A stretch of DNA of 64,000 nucleotides, taken from the NCBI GenBank assembly GCA_028719205.1, contig JAQUKH010000002.1:1-64000 (forward strand), in the 5' to 3' direction. A program made the position numbers and the translations under genes. Source of the DNA: a bacterium (lineage in GTDB: Bacteria > JACRDZ01 > JAQUKH01). A model generated the notes under the pieces. The model was not told the origin of the DNA. It ran no database searches and was given only the letters and a program-made list of their open reading frames with translations. This document shows, one piece after another, positions 1-7,378 of the stretch; positions within the stretch are counted from its first letter, which is position 1, and each line of letters begins with the position of its first letter.

Positions 1-1043
1 ACAGGCGTGTTATTGCCGGCATAGGTAAAAGTCAGGTTTTTAAATTCTATTTTTCCTTTAAATATCCTTTCCTCAGGTTTAACAGGAGCGTGTTTAGTTA
101 TCGGGATTTCGTTAAAGACATGATCGATCCTTTTTATTGACGCGATGCCCGCCTGAAACAGGTTTACGACCCAGCCGATAGCCATCATTGGCCAGACAAG
201 CAGGCTGAGAAATCCATGGAACGCGACAAGTTCCCCCAGAGTAATTTCGTTGAATACCACGGCCTTCCCGCCGAATAAAAGAATGATCAGTGTGCTTAGC
301 CCGGACATAAAAAACATCAAAGGAAAAAACGCGCCCCAGATCTTAGCAACGCCGAGATTAGCCTTAAGATAATCATAGCTTGTTCCATAAAATTTTTCGT
401 TCGCGGTGTCTTCCTGAACGAATGATTTAAGGACTTTAATGCCGGAAAGGTATTCCTGGCTTGCCTGGCTGATAGCAGAAGTTTTCTCCTGTACCAGTTT
501 ATGGCTCTTCTGGAGATATGACCCCATTTTTGTGACAAATATTGTAAGGAAGAAAAGGGGTATGAGTGAAATGAAAGAAAGTCTCGGGCTGATCAGGACC
601 ATCATCGTAAACGCGAAAATAAATGTTGTAATTGTGTCTGCCGAATACATAATTCCCGGGCCAAGAAGCATGCGGATGGCGTTAAGGTCACTGGTTCCCC
701 GCGACATCAAATCCCCGGTATTATTCTGGTCATAGAAAGATAACGGGAGCTGTTGCAGGTGCTCGAAATAATCATTTCTAAGGTCGTATTCGATCTGGCG
801 CGAGGCGCCTATGGTTATCTTCCGCATAAAGAACCGGAATATCCCTTCAATAACAGAAATGCCGAGGATATAACCGGCGTATTTTATAATAACCGAATAA
901 GAGATTTTTTTTGTCAGGTCATCAATAACGTATTTTAATATCCACGGTGTAAAAAGGCTGGCGAGTGAGGTAAGTATCGCAAATATCGCGCCGGCTATAT
1001 AATGTTTTTTATAACGAAGGAGATACAGTTTTAATCTTTTCAT
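1..1043 (-). CDS. ABC transporter, exporter type, N-terminal part (cut by window edge)
   Basis: The minus strand is open from an ATG at 1043 to the window edge, giving about 347 residues. The N-terminal part is a type-1 exporter transmembrane domain: hydrophobic helices near residues 15-35 and 50-70, then the usual YFEHLQQLPLSFYD and GDLMSRGTSDL stretch, then further helices around 130-165 and 235-300. The visible end (KIEFKNLTFTYAG) is the start of the nucleotide-binding domain, so the Walker motifs lie outside the window. The family is MsbA/LmrA/YheI-like half-transporters of the inner membrane that export lipids, drugs or peptides. The substrate cannot be told. An extended -10 element lies only 7 bases before the ATG and there is no Shine-Dalgarno sequence. 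Confidence 0.9.
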   Translation of the reverse strand, partial: MKRLKLYLLRYKKHYIAGAIFAILTSLASLFTPWILKYVIDDLTKKISYSVIIKYAGYILGISVIEGIFRFFMRKITIGASRQIEYDLRNDYFEHLQQLPLSFYDQNNTGDLMSRGTSDLNAIRMLLGPGIMYSADTITTFIFAFTMMVLISPRLSFISLIPLFFLTIFVTKMGSYLQKSHKLVQEKTSAISQASQEYLSGIKVLKSFVQEDTANEKFYGTSYDYLKANLGVAKIWGAFFPLMFFMSGLSTLIILLFGGKAVVFNEITLGELVAFHGFLSLLVWPMMAIGWVVNLFQAGIASIKRIDHVFNEIPITKHAPVKPEERIFKGKIEFKNLTFTYAGNNTP

Positions 1044-1050
1044 ACAAAAT

Positions 1051-1059
1051 ATTATAACA
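1051..1059 (-). promoter_or_regulatory. Extended -10 promoter of the ABC transporter gene
   Basis: On the minus strand this reads TGTTATAAT, a perfect extended -10 (TGnTATAAT). The last base is 7 bases before the ATG at 1043, so the predicted transcript starts at or next to the start codon. The -35 is poor (TTATAG at 17 bases), which an extended -10 can tolerate. Confidence 0.55.
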
Positions 1060-1089
1060 GTAAGTTTACATTTCTATAAGATTTATTTA

Positions 1090-1098
1090 TGTTATAAT
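1090..1098 (+). promoter_or_regulatory. Extended -10 promoter for fmdB-like gene
   Basis: TGTTATAAT on the plus strand is a perfect extended -10. It is followed by an AAGGAGA ribosome site and the ATG at 1126. It is divergent from the near-identical extended -10 that serves the ABC transporter about 35 bases away. Confidence 0.5.
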
Positions 1099-1125
1099 AT
1101 TTTCAGGAAAAGGAGAAACAGATAA

Positions 1126-1359
1126 ATGCCAATATATGAGTTTTGCTGCCAGGATTGCCAGAAAGAATTTGAGGAATTTTTTCATTCTTCTTTTCAAAAG
1201 AAGAATATTGCCTGTGTCAAATGCGGAAGTTCCAATGTCAGGAAAAAAGTCTCGCTGTTTGGCGTGGCGGGAAAAAACGGAGATTCCGGGGAATTCGCTA
1301 CTTCTTCGGGAGGCGGGTGCGGCAGTTGTGCTACGCATAATTGCGGAAGCTGTCATTAA
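1126..1359 (+). CDS. FmdB-type zinc-ribbon protein
   Basis: A 77-residue protein starting MPIYEF, the family hallmark. Two zinc-knuckle pairs are visible (CQDC near residue 9 and CVKC near 31), which is the CxxC_CxxC_SSSS/FmdB putative regulatory zinc-ribbon family. The tail is rich in Gly, Ser and Cys (GGGCGSC...NCGSC) and could bind extra metal. The family is small and cytoplasmic, and its function is poorly defined. AAGGAGA precedes the ATG at good spacing. A diguanylate cyclase gene begins 14 bases after the stop, so the two are probably co-transcribed. Confidence 0.85.
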   Translation: MPIYEFCCQDCQKEFEEFFHSSFQKKNIACVKCGSSNVRKKVSLFGVAGKNGDSGEFATSSGGGCGSCATHNCGSCH

Positions 1360-1373
1360 CAGGAAAGGGAAAC

Positions 1374-2228
1374 ATGCAGGTAAAAATAATCGGCAAGAAA
1401 TTCAGCTATAGTTCAAAATTATTCTTTTTTGGCTTAGGAGTGATATTTACATTGATAAATGGATTTGTGATTTATATGACCAGATCAGAACTGGCATTTT
1501 CCATGTTATATTTTGTTCCAATAATAATGACTACCTGGCTTATTAATAAAGAAGCAGGTTATTTGATCGCTATAATTAGTATTATTTCCTGGTTCGCGAT
1601 CGATATGGTAATAATAAAGGAATTTAAGAGTCCAATAGTGCCCTATATAAACGGTATTTTCAGGTCATCGCTTTTTTTGTTCATGGTGTTTATACTTTCC
1701 GAGCTTAAAAAAAACCTGGACCTGCAGAAGGAACTTGCCGGTACGGATTCTTTAACGGGTATAAATAACAGAAGGGCATTTTTTATTTTAGCTGAGGCGG
1801 AGATAAACCGGGCCGTAAGATTCAAGAATTCTTTTTCTGTCGCGTATATTGATCTTGATAATTTTAAGTCGATAAATGACCGTTTTGGACATGACACGGG
1901 AGATGTTCTATTGCGGATGGTAGCGGGAACAATAAAACACAATATCCGCTCAACAGATGTATTTGCCAGGTTAGGAGGAGATGAATTTATTATATTATTT
2001 TCAGAGGTTTCAAAGAGTGAAATTGCATGTGTCCTGGCAGGTAGATTTCAGTCTTCTCTTAAAGAAATTATGAAAAAGAATGAATGGCCTGTAACGTTGA
2101 GCGTTGGTATTGCTGTCTATAAAAAAGTGCCGGCTTCAGTAGATGAATTGATAAAGGAATCAGATTCTATAATGTATTTCGCGAAGCAAAGCGGAAAAGA
2201 TAAAATCAAACATAAAATAATTGAATAA
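1374..2228 (+). CDS. Membrane-bound diguanylate cyclase (GGDEF)
   Basis: Predicted to make cyclic di-GMP from two GTP. The N-terminal 110 residues hold three or four membrane helices with little periplasmic loop. The GGDEF domain fills residues 125-284, with the intact active-site loop RLGGDEF. The inhibitory-site motif RSTD lies five residues before GGDEF, so product feedback is likely. I chose the ATG at 1374 because an AGGAAAGG ribosome site lies just before it. An in-frame codon 33 bases earlier lies inside fmdB and has no such site. The 284-residue length suits a short sensor-cyclase. The signal it senses is unknown. Confidence 0.9.
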   Translation: MQVKIIGKKFSYSSKLFFFGLGVIFTLINGFVIYMTRSELAFSMLYFVPIIMTTWLINKEAGYLIAIISIISWFAIDMVIIKEFKSPIVPYINGIFRSSLFLFMVFILSELKKNLDLQKELAGTDSLTGINNRRAFFILAEAEINRAVRFKNSFSVAYIDLDNFKSINDRFGHDTGDVLLRMVAGTIKHNIRSTDVFARLGGDEFIILFSEVSKSEIACVLAGRFQSSLKEIMKKNEWPVTLSVGIAVYKKVPASVDELIKESDSIMYFAKQSGKDKIKHKIIE

Positions 2229-2260
2229 GAATTTTGACATGCCTGGTATAAAAAAAATAC

Positions 2261-2289
2261 TTGACAAGGGAAAACTTCAGGTGTAATAT
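2261..2289 (+). promoter_or_regulatory. Sigma70-type promoter of the Rrf2 regulator gene
   Basis: TTGACA at 2261-2266 and TAATAT at 2284-2289 are separated by 17 bases. The palindromic operator at 2286-2310 overlaps the -10, so a bound regulator would block RNA polymerase. This fits autoregulation. Confidence 0.7.
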
Positions 2290-2310
2290 ATAACCAAGTT
2301 AGTAATAATT
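2286..2310. promoter_or_regulatory. Putative Rrf2-regulator operator, site 1 (autoregulatory)
   Basis: Read on the minus strand, this site matches 19 of 22 bases of the site at 2743-2764 on the plus strand. Both have the layout of a TAC/GAC-ending arm, 7 bases, and a GTTA-starting arm. The site sits on the -10 and start region of the Rrf2 gene promoter. Confidence 0.6.
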
Positions 2311-2329
2311 AATATTAAGGAGCCTGAAA

Positions 2330-2728
2330 ATGGTTATATCCCGAGCCTCTGAATCCGCTGTAAGGGCATTATTGTATATGGCATCGTTGCCATCCGGACA
2401 AGTGGCGAAAAAACAGGATATATGCCGCACGCAGGAAATTACGCCGGCATTTTTTATAAAAATTATGCAGCCTCTTCTTTCCGCGGGGCTGGTAGAATCT
2501 TATCGGGGGGTGGCGGGAGGATTTTCTCTGAGGAAACCTCCTGAAAAAATAAGTTTGTGGGACATTGTTTCAGCTGTGGAAGGGCCGATATACCTGAATA
2601 AATGTATGATCCACAAAGGATATTGTTCGCGGGATGCGGTTTGCCAGGTGCATAAGGTATGGCATAACGCTAAAAAGGCAGTTCAGCAGATATTAGCCGA
2701 TGCTACTTTAGATAAATTAGTGAGATAA
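2330..2728 (+). CDS. Rrf2-family transcriptional regulator with Fe-S cysteine motif
   Basis: A 132-residue cytoplasmic DNA-binding protein of the IscR/NsrR/RirA family. A winged-helix domain covers residues 1-65 (ASESAVRALLYMA, then the GGFSLRKP wing). The C-terminal part carries three cysteines in C-x6-C-x5-C (CMIHKGYC...C), the ligand set that in family members binds a [2Fe-2S] or [4Fe-4S] cluster sensing Fe-S status, nitric oxide or redox. The RBS is TAAGGAGCC. A near-identical palindrome lies at its own promoter and before the next gene, a multiheme cytochrome. I infer it represses both when its cluster is intact. Whether it is NsrR-like or IscR-like cannot be decided here. Confidence 0.88.
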   Translation: MVISRASESAVRALLYMASLPSGQVAKKQDICRTQEITPAFFIKIMQPLLSAGLVESYRGVAGGFSLRKPPEKISLWDIVSAVEGPIYLNKCMIHKGYCSRDAVCQVHKVWHNAKKAVQQILADATLDKLVR

Positions 2729-2742
2729 ATTTTTTTGATATA

Positions 2743-2767
2743 AATTATGACTAATATGGTTATAATT
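2743..2767. promoter_or_regulatory. Putative Rrf2-regulator operator, site 2 (cytochrome promoter)
   Basis: Near-perfect palindrome: arm AATTATGAC, 7-base spacer, arm GTTATAATT (8 of 9 positions pair). A candidate -10 TATAAT at 2761-2766 lies inside the right arm, and TTGATA at 2735-2740 is a possible -35 at a long 20-base spacing. It matches site 1 in 19 of 22 positions in inverted orientation. Confidence 0.6.
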
Positions 2768-2789
2768 GGGAGGTGATTTTATTATGTAA
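2768..2789 (+). promoter_or_regulatory. Strong Shine-Dalgarno followed by a start-stop (ATG-TAA) in the cytochrome leader
   Basis: GGAGGTGAT at 2769-2777 is a perfect nine-base match to the 16S anti-Shine-Dalgarno. At normal spacing it is followed by ATG at 2784-2786 and directly by TAA at 2787-2789. The real cytochrome start is 66 bases further on, with its own AAGGAGGAG. It may be a ribosome-holding element, or a coincidence. Confidence 0.35.
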
Positions 2790-2854
2790 GAAAAACAAAT
2801 TTTAACGGCGGCAGGGGGGTAATAAGAATATTATATAAAGGAGGAGAATGAAAA

Positions 2855-4243
2855 ATGAAAAAAATATTTTATGTGTTAATTTTAGGAGTTATACTGATCG
2901 GAGTTGTATCGGTTAAGGCGGAAGAGAAAAATGATAGATATCCTTTTTTCCCTTCATTGATAAATACTAATACCGGTAAACCGGTAAAGTCCGGTGATTT
3001 TGAACAGCCGGAGGTATGCAGGGCGTGCCATACTGATATTTATAACCAATGGAAAGGATCCATGCATTCAAATGCCTTCATTGATCCGGTGTTCCAGGCT
3101 TTATGGAAGATCGGAAACAAAGAGACGAATGGCTTAACTGAAAAATTGTGCGCCGGATGCCATACGGCAATAGGCACGGTCAGCGATGAACTCGGGAAAA
3201 AAGACGCGCAGGGAAATTATAATATCAGCGAGATTGCCCAAAAAGGGGTACAGTGCGATGTTTGCCATAATGTTAAATCCAGTACAGCCCTGGAAGCTGA
3301 AGGGCATGAGCCTCATAACGCAACATTTATTATTGAGCCCGGGATAAAACGCGGGCCTTTTAAGGATGGAGACTCTCCTCATCATGCTATAGCGTATTCC
3401 GATCTGCATACCTCAGCCGAGTTTTGCGGCAATTGCCATCATGTGTTTCATCCTGTTAATAATTTTCCGATCGAGAGGACTTATGATGAATGGAAAAACT
3501 CGGTTTACAGCCAGAACGGCATAATTTGCCAGGATTGCCACATGGCGGATGTTGAGGATGCCGTTGAGATAGCCCGCACGCTGAAAAAAGTAAAGCATTC
3601 CGGTAAGGCTTCGAACAGCGGTCCTGAGAGAGAGCAAATTTACAAACATAATTTTGACGGAGCAAATTTTACTATCCCGGGATTATTAGGTTACACCAAA
3701 CACTCTGAAGCGGCTGCAAAACGGTTGCAAAGCGCCGCAAATCTTGAAATAATTTCTCCTGATGAATTTAAGGCGGGACAGATGGGTGGTTTTAAAATTA
3801 AAGTAACAAATGTTGCGGCCGGGCATAATTTACCGACCAGCCTTACAGAGGTACGACAGATGTGGCTGGAGGTTGAAGTGACCGATGATGCCGGCAAAAA
3901 AATATTACATTCAGGCTGGTTGGATAAGGAATATAACGTAGATCCGGAGGCCGCGATGTTTCACGCAAAATCGGTAGATAAGGATGGAAAGGATACAGTG
4001 AAGCCTTGGGAGATCGTGCGGTTTGAATCTAATAATACTATTCCTCCCAAAGGTTCAGCGATACAGAATTATAATGTTGAAATCCCGTCAGATACAAAAG
4101 GGAATTTGCAGGTTAAAGCAATATTGCGATACCGGTCTTATCCTCAGGCTGTGGCTAACTTGCTGTTAGGCAGGGATGCTCCTGTTTTACCGATCGTGAA
4201 TATGACAACGGCGTCAAAATCTGTTAAAATAGTTAAAAGCTGA
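2855..4243 (+). CDS. Secreted pentaheme cytochrome c (cytochrome c554-like domain)
   Basis: 462 residues with a cleavable signal peptide (about 1-22, ending VKAEE). Five CxxCH heme sites are visible: CRACH at 55, CAGCH at 99, CDVCH at 134, CGNCH at 191 and CQDCH at 225. The heme part resembles cytochrome c554/multiheme electron-transfer proteins of the periplasm. Residues 300-450 hold no heme site and look like a beta-sandwich, with many free His residues between. It follows the Rrf2 gene and its promoter carries the same palindrome, so it is probably under that regulator. Likely roles are periplasmic electron transfer or reduction of nitrogen oxides. The substrate is not shown by the sequence. 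Confidence 0.85.
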   Translation: MKKIFYVLILGVILIGVVSVKAEEKNDRYPFFPSLINTNTGKPVKSGDFEQPEVCRACHTDIYNQWKGSMHSNAFIDPVFQALWKIGNKETNGLTEKLCAGCHTAIGTVSDELGKKDAQGNYNISEIAQKGVQCDVCHNVKSSTALEAEGHEPHNATFIIEPGIKRGPFKDGDSPHHAIAYSDLHTSAEFCGNCHHVFHPVNNFPIERTYDEWKNSVYSQNGIICQDCHMADVEDAVEIARTLKKVKHSGKASNSGPEREQIYKHNFDGANFTIPGLLGYTKHSEAAAKRLQSAANLEIISPDEFKAGQMGGFKIKVTNVAAGHNLPTSLTEVRQMWLEVEVTDDAGKKILHSGWLDKEYNVDPEAAMFHAKSVDKDGKDTVKPWEIVRFESNNTIPPKGSAIQNYNVEIPSDTKGNLQVKAILRYRSYPQAVANLLLGRDAPVLPIVNMTTASKSVKIVKS

Positions 4244-4253
4244 AAACGAACAT

Positions 4254-4285
4254 CAGGGGGGCGCCTTTTAAAAGAGGTGCCCCTG
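4254..4285 (+). other. Stem-loop between cytochrome gene and LolA-like gene
   Basis: CAGGGG pairs with CCCCTG, and inside it CGCCTTTT pairs with AAGAGGTG after a two-base bulge. No T-run follows, so this is not a classic terminator. It may be an mRNA-stabilising or processing hairpin in a shared transcript. Confidence 0.4.
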
Positions 4286-4325
4286 GTTAAGGGGAGTCCG
4301 GATTTAGCTATTAGGAGGATTGATC

Positions 4326-5048
4326 ATGATCTTAAGACATTTATGGAAAAGCGGATTAGTGGCAGTTGTGCTTGTGTTTTATTCTGTGTCCCCGATTAAT
4401 GCCCAATCAAATAATGTGGGAGCTTTTATTGATCAGGTTATAGGGGCGTATGGCGGCCGGAAAAATATTTTATCAATTAAGTCGTATCGTCTGGAAGCAA
4501 CTATGCAAACTCATGTCCAAAAAGGTATCGGTAAAGTAACAAGAGTTGTTGAAGGGCCGCTGCGGTTGAAGGTTCTTATTCGCTATCCATCCGATATGGA
4601 GATCCGTCTGCTTGACGGAGAAAAATCCTTGAGAGGTTTTGCCCCTGATAAATTAGCTTCTGTTGAAGGCCCATTGCGTGATTCGATGGTACTTCAGGCG
4701 GCGCGGGCCGATATTCCATGGATCCTGGATAATATGAGATCAAAGATACGTCTCACAAAGGCAAAAGACGGGCAATCTGTCCTGGAAATTCCGCTTGGAA
4801 AAGGAATGTATATGAATGCTTTTGTAGACGCAAAAACACATTTAGTAACGCGAGCCGAGACTGTATCGGAAGGAGAAATGGAACTTCAGTTCGCGGCAGA
4901 CTATTCGGATTTTCGGAAAGTTGATAATGTATTATTCCCTTTTCACGAGGAAAACTATGCTTCAGGTTCGCACACGGCAACTACAAAGGTGGATAGTATC
5001 AAACTCAATCCGTCGGGGGAAGCTCTGGAACTGCCGATCCCGAAATAA
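4326..5048 (+). CDS. Periplasmic LolA/LolB-fold-like protein (outer-membrane lipoprotein sorting-like)
   Basis: 240 residues with a signal peptide (hydrophobic 10-25, ending NAQS). The rest alternates beta-strands around a conserved-looking pattern (SIKSYRLEATMQ, LKVLIRYPSDMEIRLLDGEKSLRGF, DAKTHLVTRAETVSEG, FPFHEENYASG) typical of LolA-like proteins that carry lipidated cargo or lipids through the periplasm. I chose the ATG at 4326, since AGGAGG lies 7 bases before it. A TTG six bases earlier is too close to that site. It follows the cytochrome gene after a stem-loop and may share its transcript. It could be a cytochrome partner instead of a true LolA. Confidence 0.6.
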   Translation: MILRHLWKSGLVAVVLVFYSVSPINAQSNNVGAFIDQVIGAYGGRKNILSIKSYRLEATMQTHVQKGIGKVTRVVEGPLRLKVLIRYPSDMEIRLLDGEKSLRGFAPDKLASVEGPLRDSMVLQAARADIPWILDNMRSKIRLTKAKDGQSVLEIPLGKGMYMNAFVDAKTHLVTRAETVSEGEMELQFAADYSDFRKVDNVLFPFHEENYASGSHTATTKVDSIKLNPSGEALELPIPK

Positions 5049-5064
5049 TTGCGGATAATTTTAT

Positions 5065-6069
5065 TTAACAAATTCTGGGCAACTGATCGCTTTCCAGTGT
5101 GATAAGCGGCCGTTTCCCGCCGATTGCGGTTTTTAAAAATACTCCGCGCCCTTTTGACACTTTTCCGATAACAGCGGAATGTTTTCCGTATTTATGGTCT
5201 TTCAGGATCTTTAAACATTTTTCAGTGTCTTTCTCAGCGGCAAAAATAACCATTTTCCCTTCGTTCGCGAGATAAAGAGGGTCAAGCCCCAAAATTTCGC
5301 AAAAAGAACGGACAGGCCTATTGACCGGGATCTTGTTTTCATAAACCTCAATGCCTGAACCTGAGGCTTCAGCGGCCTCATTTAATACTGTCGCAAGTCC
5401 GCCGCGCGTCACGTCCCGCATCGCGCGGATTTTACAACCTTTATCAAAACACGCATGGATCATATTGTTTAACGGCGCGCAATCACTTATGATCCTGCCT
5501 GTGAATTTCATATCCTGCCGGGCATTTAATATCGCAAGCCCGTGATCTCCAACTGAACCATTTATAATTATATTATCTCCGGGTTTTACGTTATAAATTG
5601 AAATATTATTTTTTGGATCTCTGAAACCGATACCGGAGGTTGTAATAAATATTTTATCCGCGCTTCCTTTTTCTACTACTTTAGTATCGCCGGTTACAAT
5701 TTTTACATTGGCTTCCCGGGATGTTTTCTTAATTGAACTGCATATTTTTTCCAGAGCAAAGAAGTCAAACCCTTCTTCAAGGATAAAAGAAATGCTTAAA
5801 TATTTAGGGATCGCTCCCATAGCCGTCAGGTCATTGACCGTTCCGCAAATGGATATTTTCCCGATATCCCCACCGGGAAAAAATATTGGCGAAACCACAA
5901 AAGAATCTGTAGTAAAAAGGATTTTACCCCTCTCTCCGGGCAAAAAAGCGGAATCCTCTAACCGGTCAAGTATCGAATTGGAAAAATATTTTCTAAAAAT
6001 TTCTCCGATCAACCGTTGTGTGGCTTTCCCGCCGCTTCCATGAGATAGTGTGATTTTTTTTTCTGGCAT
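5065..6069 (-). CDS. hypE: Hydrogenase maturation carbamoyl dehydratase HypE
   Basis: HypE dehydrates the thiocarbamate made on its C-terminal cysteine by HypF. This gives the cyanide ligand of the NiFe-hydrogenase active site. The 334 residues show the PurM/AIR-synthase-like fold: N-terminal LSHGSGGKA, FTTDSFVVSP, GTVNDLTAMGA, TGDTKVVEKG and MRDVTRGGLATVLNEAA. The protein ends in PRIC, the essential C-terminal Cys tail. It is separated from hypC, hypD and hypF by about 8 kb. It may be co-transcribed with the upstream lipoprotein gene (15-base gap). Confidence 0.97.
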   Translation of the reverse strand: MPEKKITLSHGSGGKATQRLIGEIFRKYFSNSILDRLEDSAFLPGERGKILFTTDSFVVSPIFFPGGDIGKISICGTVNDLTAMGAIPKYLSISFILEEGFDFFALEKICSSIKKTSREANVKIVTGDTKVVEKGSADKIFITTSGIGFRDPKNNISIYNVKPGDNIIINGSVGDHGLAILNARQDMKFTGRIISDCAPLNNMIHACFDKGCKIRAMRDVTRGGLATVLNEAAEASGSGIEVYENKIPVNRPVRSFCEILGLDPLYLANEGKMVIFAAEKDTEKCLKILKDHKYGKHSAVIGKVSKGRGVFLKTAIGGKRPLITLESDQLPRIC

Positions 6070-6084
6070 AGATATCCTGATTTA

Positions 6085-6675
6085 TTAATACTTAACAAGA
6101 GGCAGTCCCAATTCTGTCGGCCTTTTTTCGGGTTTGCTTATATTATTATCTGCCGGGCGTTTGCCGAAATATAACACACTGCCGTCGGTTTTTATAATAT
6201 CATACTCCTTGTCGCATTCATTAACAGGCGTGATAAAATAACAACCTGACTCTGAAATATCCATTTTTTTACCTTTTTCAAACTTGTAAATATCAAATCC
6301 ATAATTTTTGACCGCCTCCTTGTCATCTGTAAGAAGTGTAATATATTTCTTGACCACTGTGAAATTTCCGTTGAAAGCGCCTTTAACTTTCGATGAAGGC
6401 CCTTCAATTCCATAAGAGCCTTCTCCCTGGAACTGAAAAACCGGTTTTTGCAGTTCTTTGTCCTGATAAAGGGTATAATCGATCTGCCATAATTTATCCA
6501 AAAAACGGAATTGTCTTTCTACAAACGCGCTTTCACCCGCTTTTTCAGGGGATTGGCTTTTCCACTTTCCTTCAATATTGACTTTACTTACCGTCGGCCT
6601 GTTTTTATTGGAACAACCCCATATGAAAACAAAAAATAAAAAAATGAATAAAACTTTTTCTGATATTTTTACCAT
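6085..6675 (-). CDS. Hypothetical lipoprotein
   Basis: 196 residues. The N-terminus is a lipoprotein signal (VLFIFLFFVFIWGC) with the lipidated Cys at about 21, so it is membrane-anchored on the periplasmic side. The rest is a small beta-rich domain of about 130 residues (EGKWKSQSPEKAG, RQFRFLDKLWQIDYTLYQD, FQGEGSYGIEG), reminiscent of lipocalin-like calycin folds, but I do not recognise a family. It is upstream of hypE on the same strand with a 15-base gap. No function is inferred. Confidence 0.7.
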   Translation of the reverse strand: MVKISEKVLFIFLFFVFIWGCSNKNRPTVSKVNIEGKWKSQSPEKAGESAFVERQFRFLDKLWQIDYTLYQDKELQKPVFQFQGEGSYGIEGPSSKVKGAFNGNFTVVKKYITLLTDDKEAVKNYGFDIYKFEKGKKMDISESGCYFITPVNECDKEYDIIKTDGSVLYFGKRPADNNISKPEKRPTELGLPLVKY

Positions 6676-6740
6676 ATAATTTCCTTATTTTGATGTTTGG
6701 ATGTTTTTTTAATATTTATTTTAGCATATCCAAAAATTTA

Positions 6741-6769
6741 TTGCCAAAATTTATTATAAGTGGCATAAT
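6741..6769 (+). promoter_or_regulatory. Promoter for the DUF2059/trpB2 pair
   Basis: TTGCCA at 6741-6746 and CATAAT at 6764-6769 have a 17-base spacer. AAAGGAG follows before the ATG at 6819. Confidence 0.6.
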
Positions 6770-6818
6770 GTAACATATAGAAATTGATGTTGGGAAAGGA
6801 TCCCATGAAAGGAGAAGT

Positions 6819-7352
6819 ATGAAAAAAAGGTATATATATTTAACACTGGTAATTTTATCGGTAATGTTTGCAGGATCTGTCCGGGCTGATGAAGAATCTA
6901 AACACAAATTAACGGAAGAACTGCTTTCGGTTATGAGAGTGGAGGATGTGGTAAATGAAGTGTTTGAACAGGTAAAACTAATACAATTGTCACAGATTAA
7001 GAGTCTTGTATCATCAGAAAAAGGTTCTGCCGGCGGGCAGGTATTGGAGGAAAAAATTATCGCCCTTATCAGGAAAGAATTTAACTGGGAGCTTGTTAAA
7101 AATGACTATTTAGCTATCTATGAAGGAGCATTTACCGAGGAGGAGATCCAGGGGCTTCTGGTTTTTCATAAAAGTCCTTTGGGCCAGAAATTATTAAATA
7201 AAAATCCTGAAATTATATCTAAATCAATGGGGATTGGTCAGAAACGCATGATAAGCATAATGCCCGAGGTGCAGAGAATAACAAAAGAATGGATAGCAGA
7301 ACAAAAAAATATTGAAAGGGAAAAACAGAAGAAGGAAGAGCCTGTAAAATAA
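6819..7352 (+). CDS. Secreted DUF2059-domain protein
   Basis: 177 residues with a signal peptide (1-23, ending VRADE). The mature part is helical. The region 105-155 (YEGAFTEEEIQGLLVFHKSPLGQKLLNK) matches the DUF2059 pattern seen in small periplasmic proteins of Gram-negative bacteria. The tail is charged, rich in Glu and Lys. Function is unknown. A good promoter and AAAGGAG precede it. It stops 26 bases before the TrpB-like gene and is probably transcribed with it, though no functional link is evident. Confidence 0.75.
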   Translation: MKKRYIYLTLVILSVMFAGSVRADEESKHKLTEELLSVMRVEDVVNEVFEQVKLIQLSQIKSLVSSEKGSAGGQVLEEKIIALIRKEFNWELVKNDYLAIYEGAFTEEEIQGLLVFHKSPLGQKLLNKNPEIISKSMGIGQKRMISIMPEVQRITKEWIAEQKNIEREKQKKEEPVK

Positions 7353-7378
7353 TATTGTAAACGAAAAAAGGAGGGCTA

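Noticed and set aside
439-735. Plus-strand 98-residue open frame
   Set aside because: It lies inside the minus-strand ABC transporter coding sequence, which has clear domain matches; the plus frame has none.
1341-1373. Upstream start for the diguanylate cyclase at 1341
   Set aside because: It lies inside the fmdB coding sequence. The ATG at 1374 has AGGAAAGG at good spacing.
4254-4285. Intrinsic terminator after the cytochrome gene
   Set aside because: A hairpin is present, but no T-run follows on either strand, so I list it as a stem-loop only.
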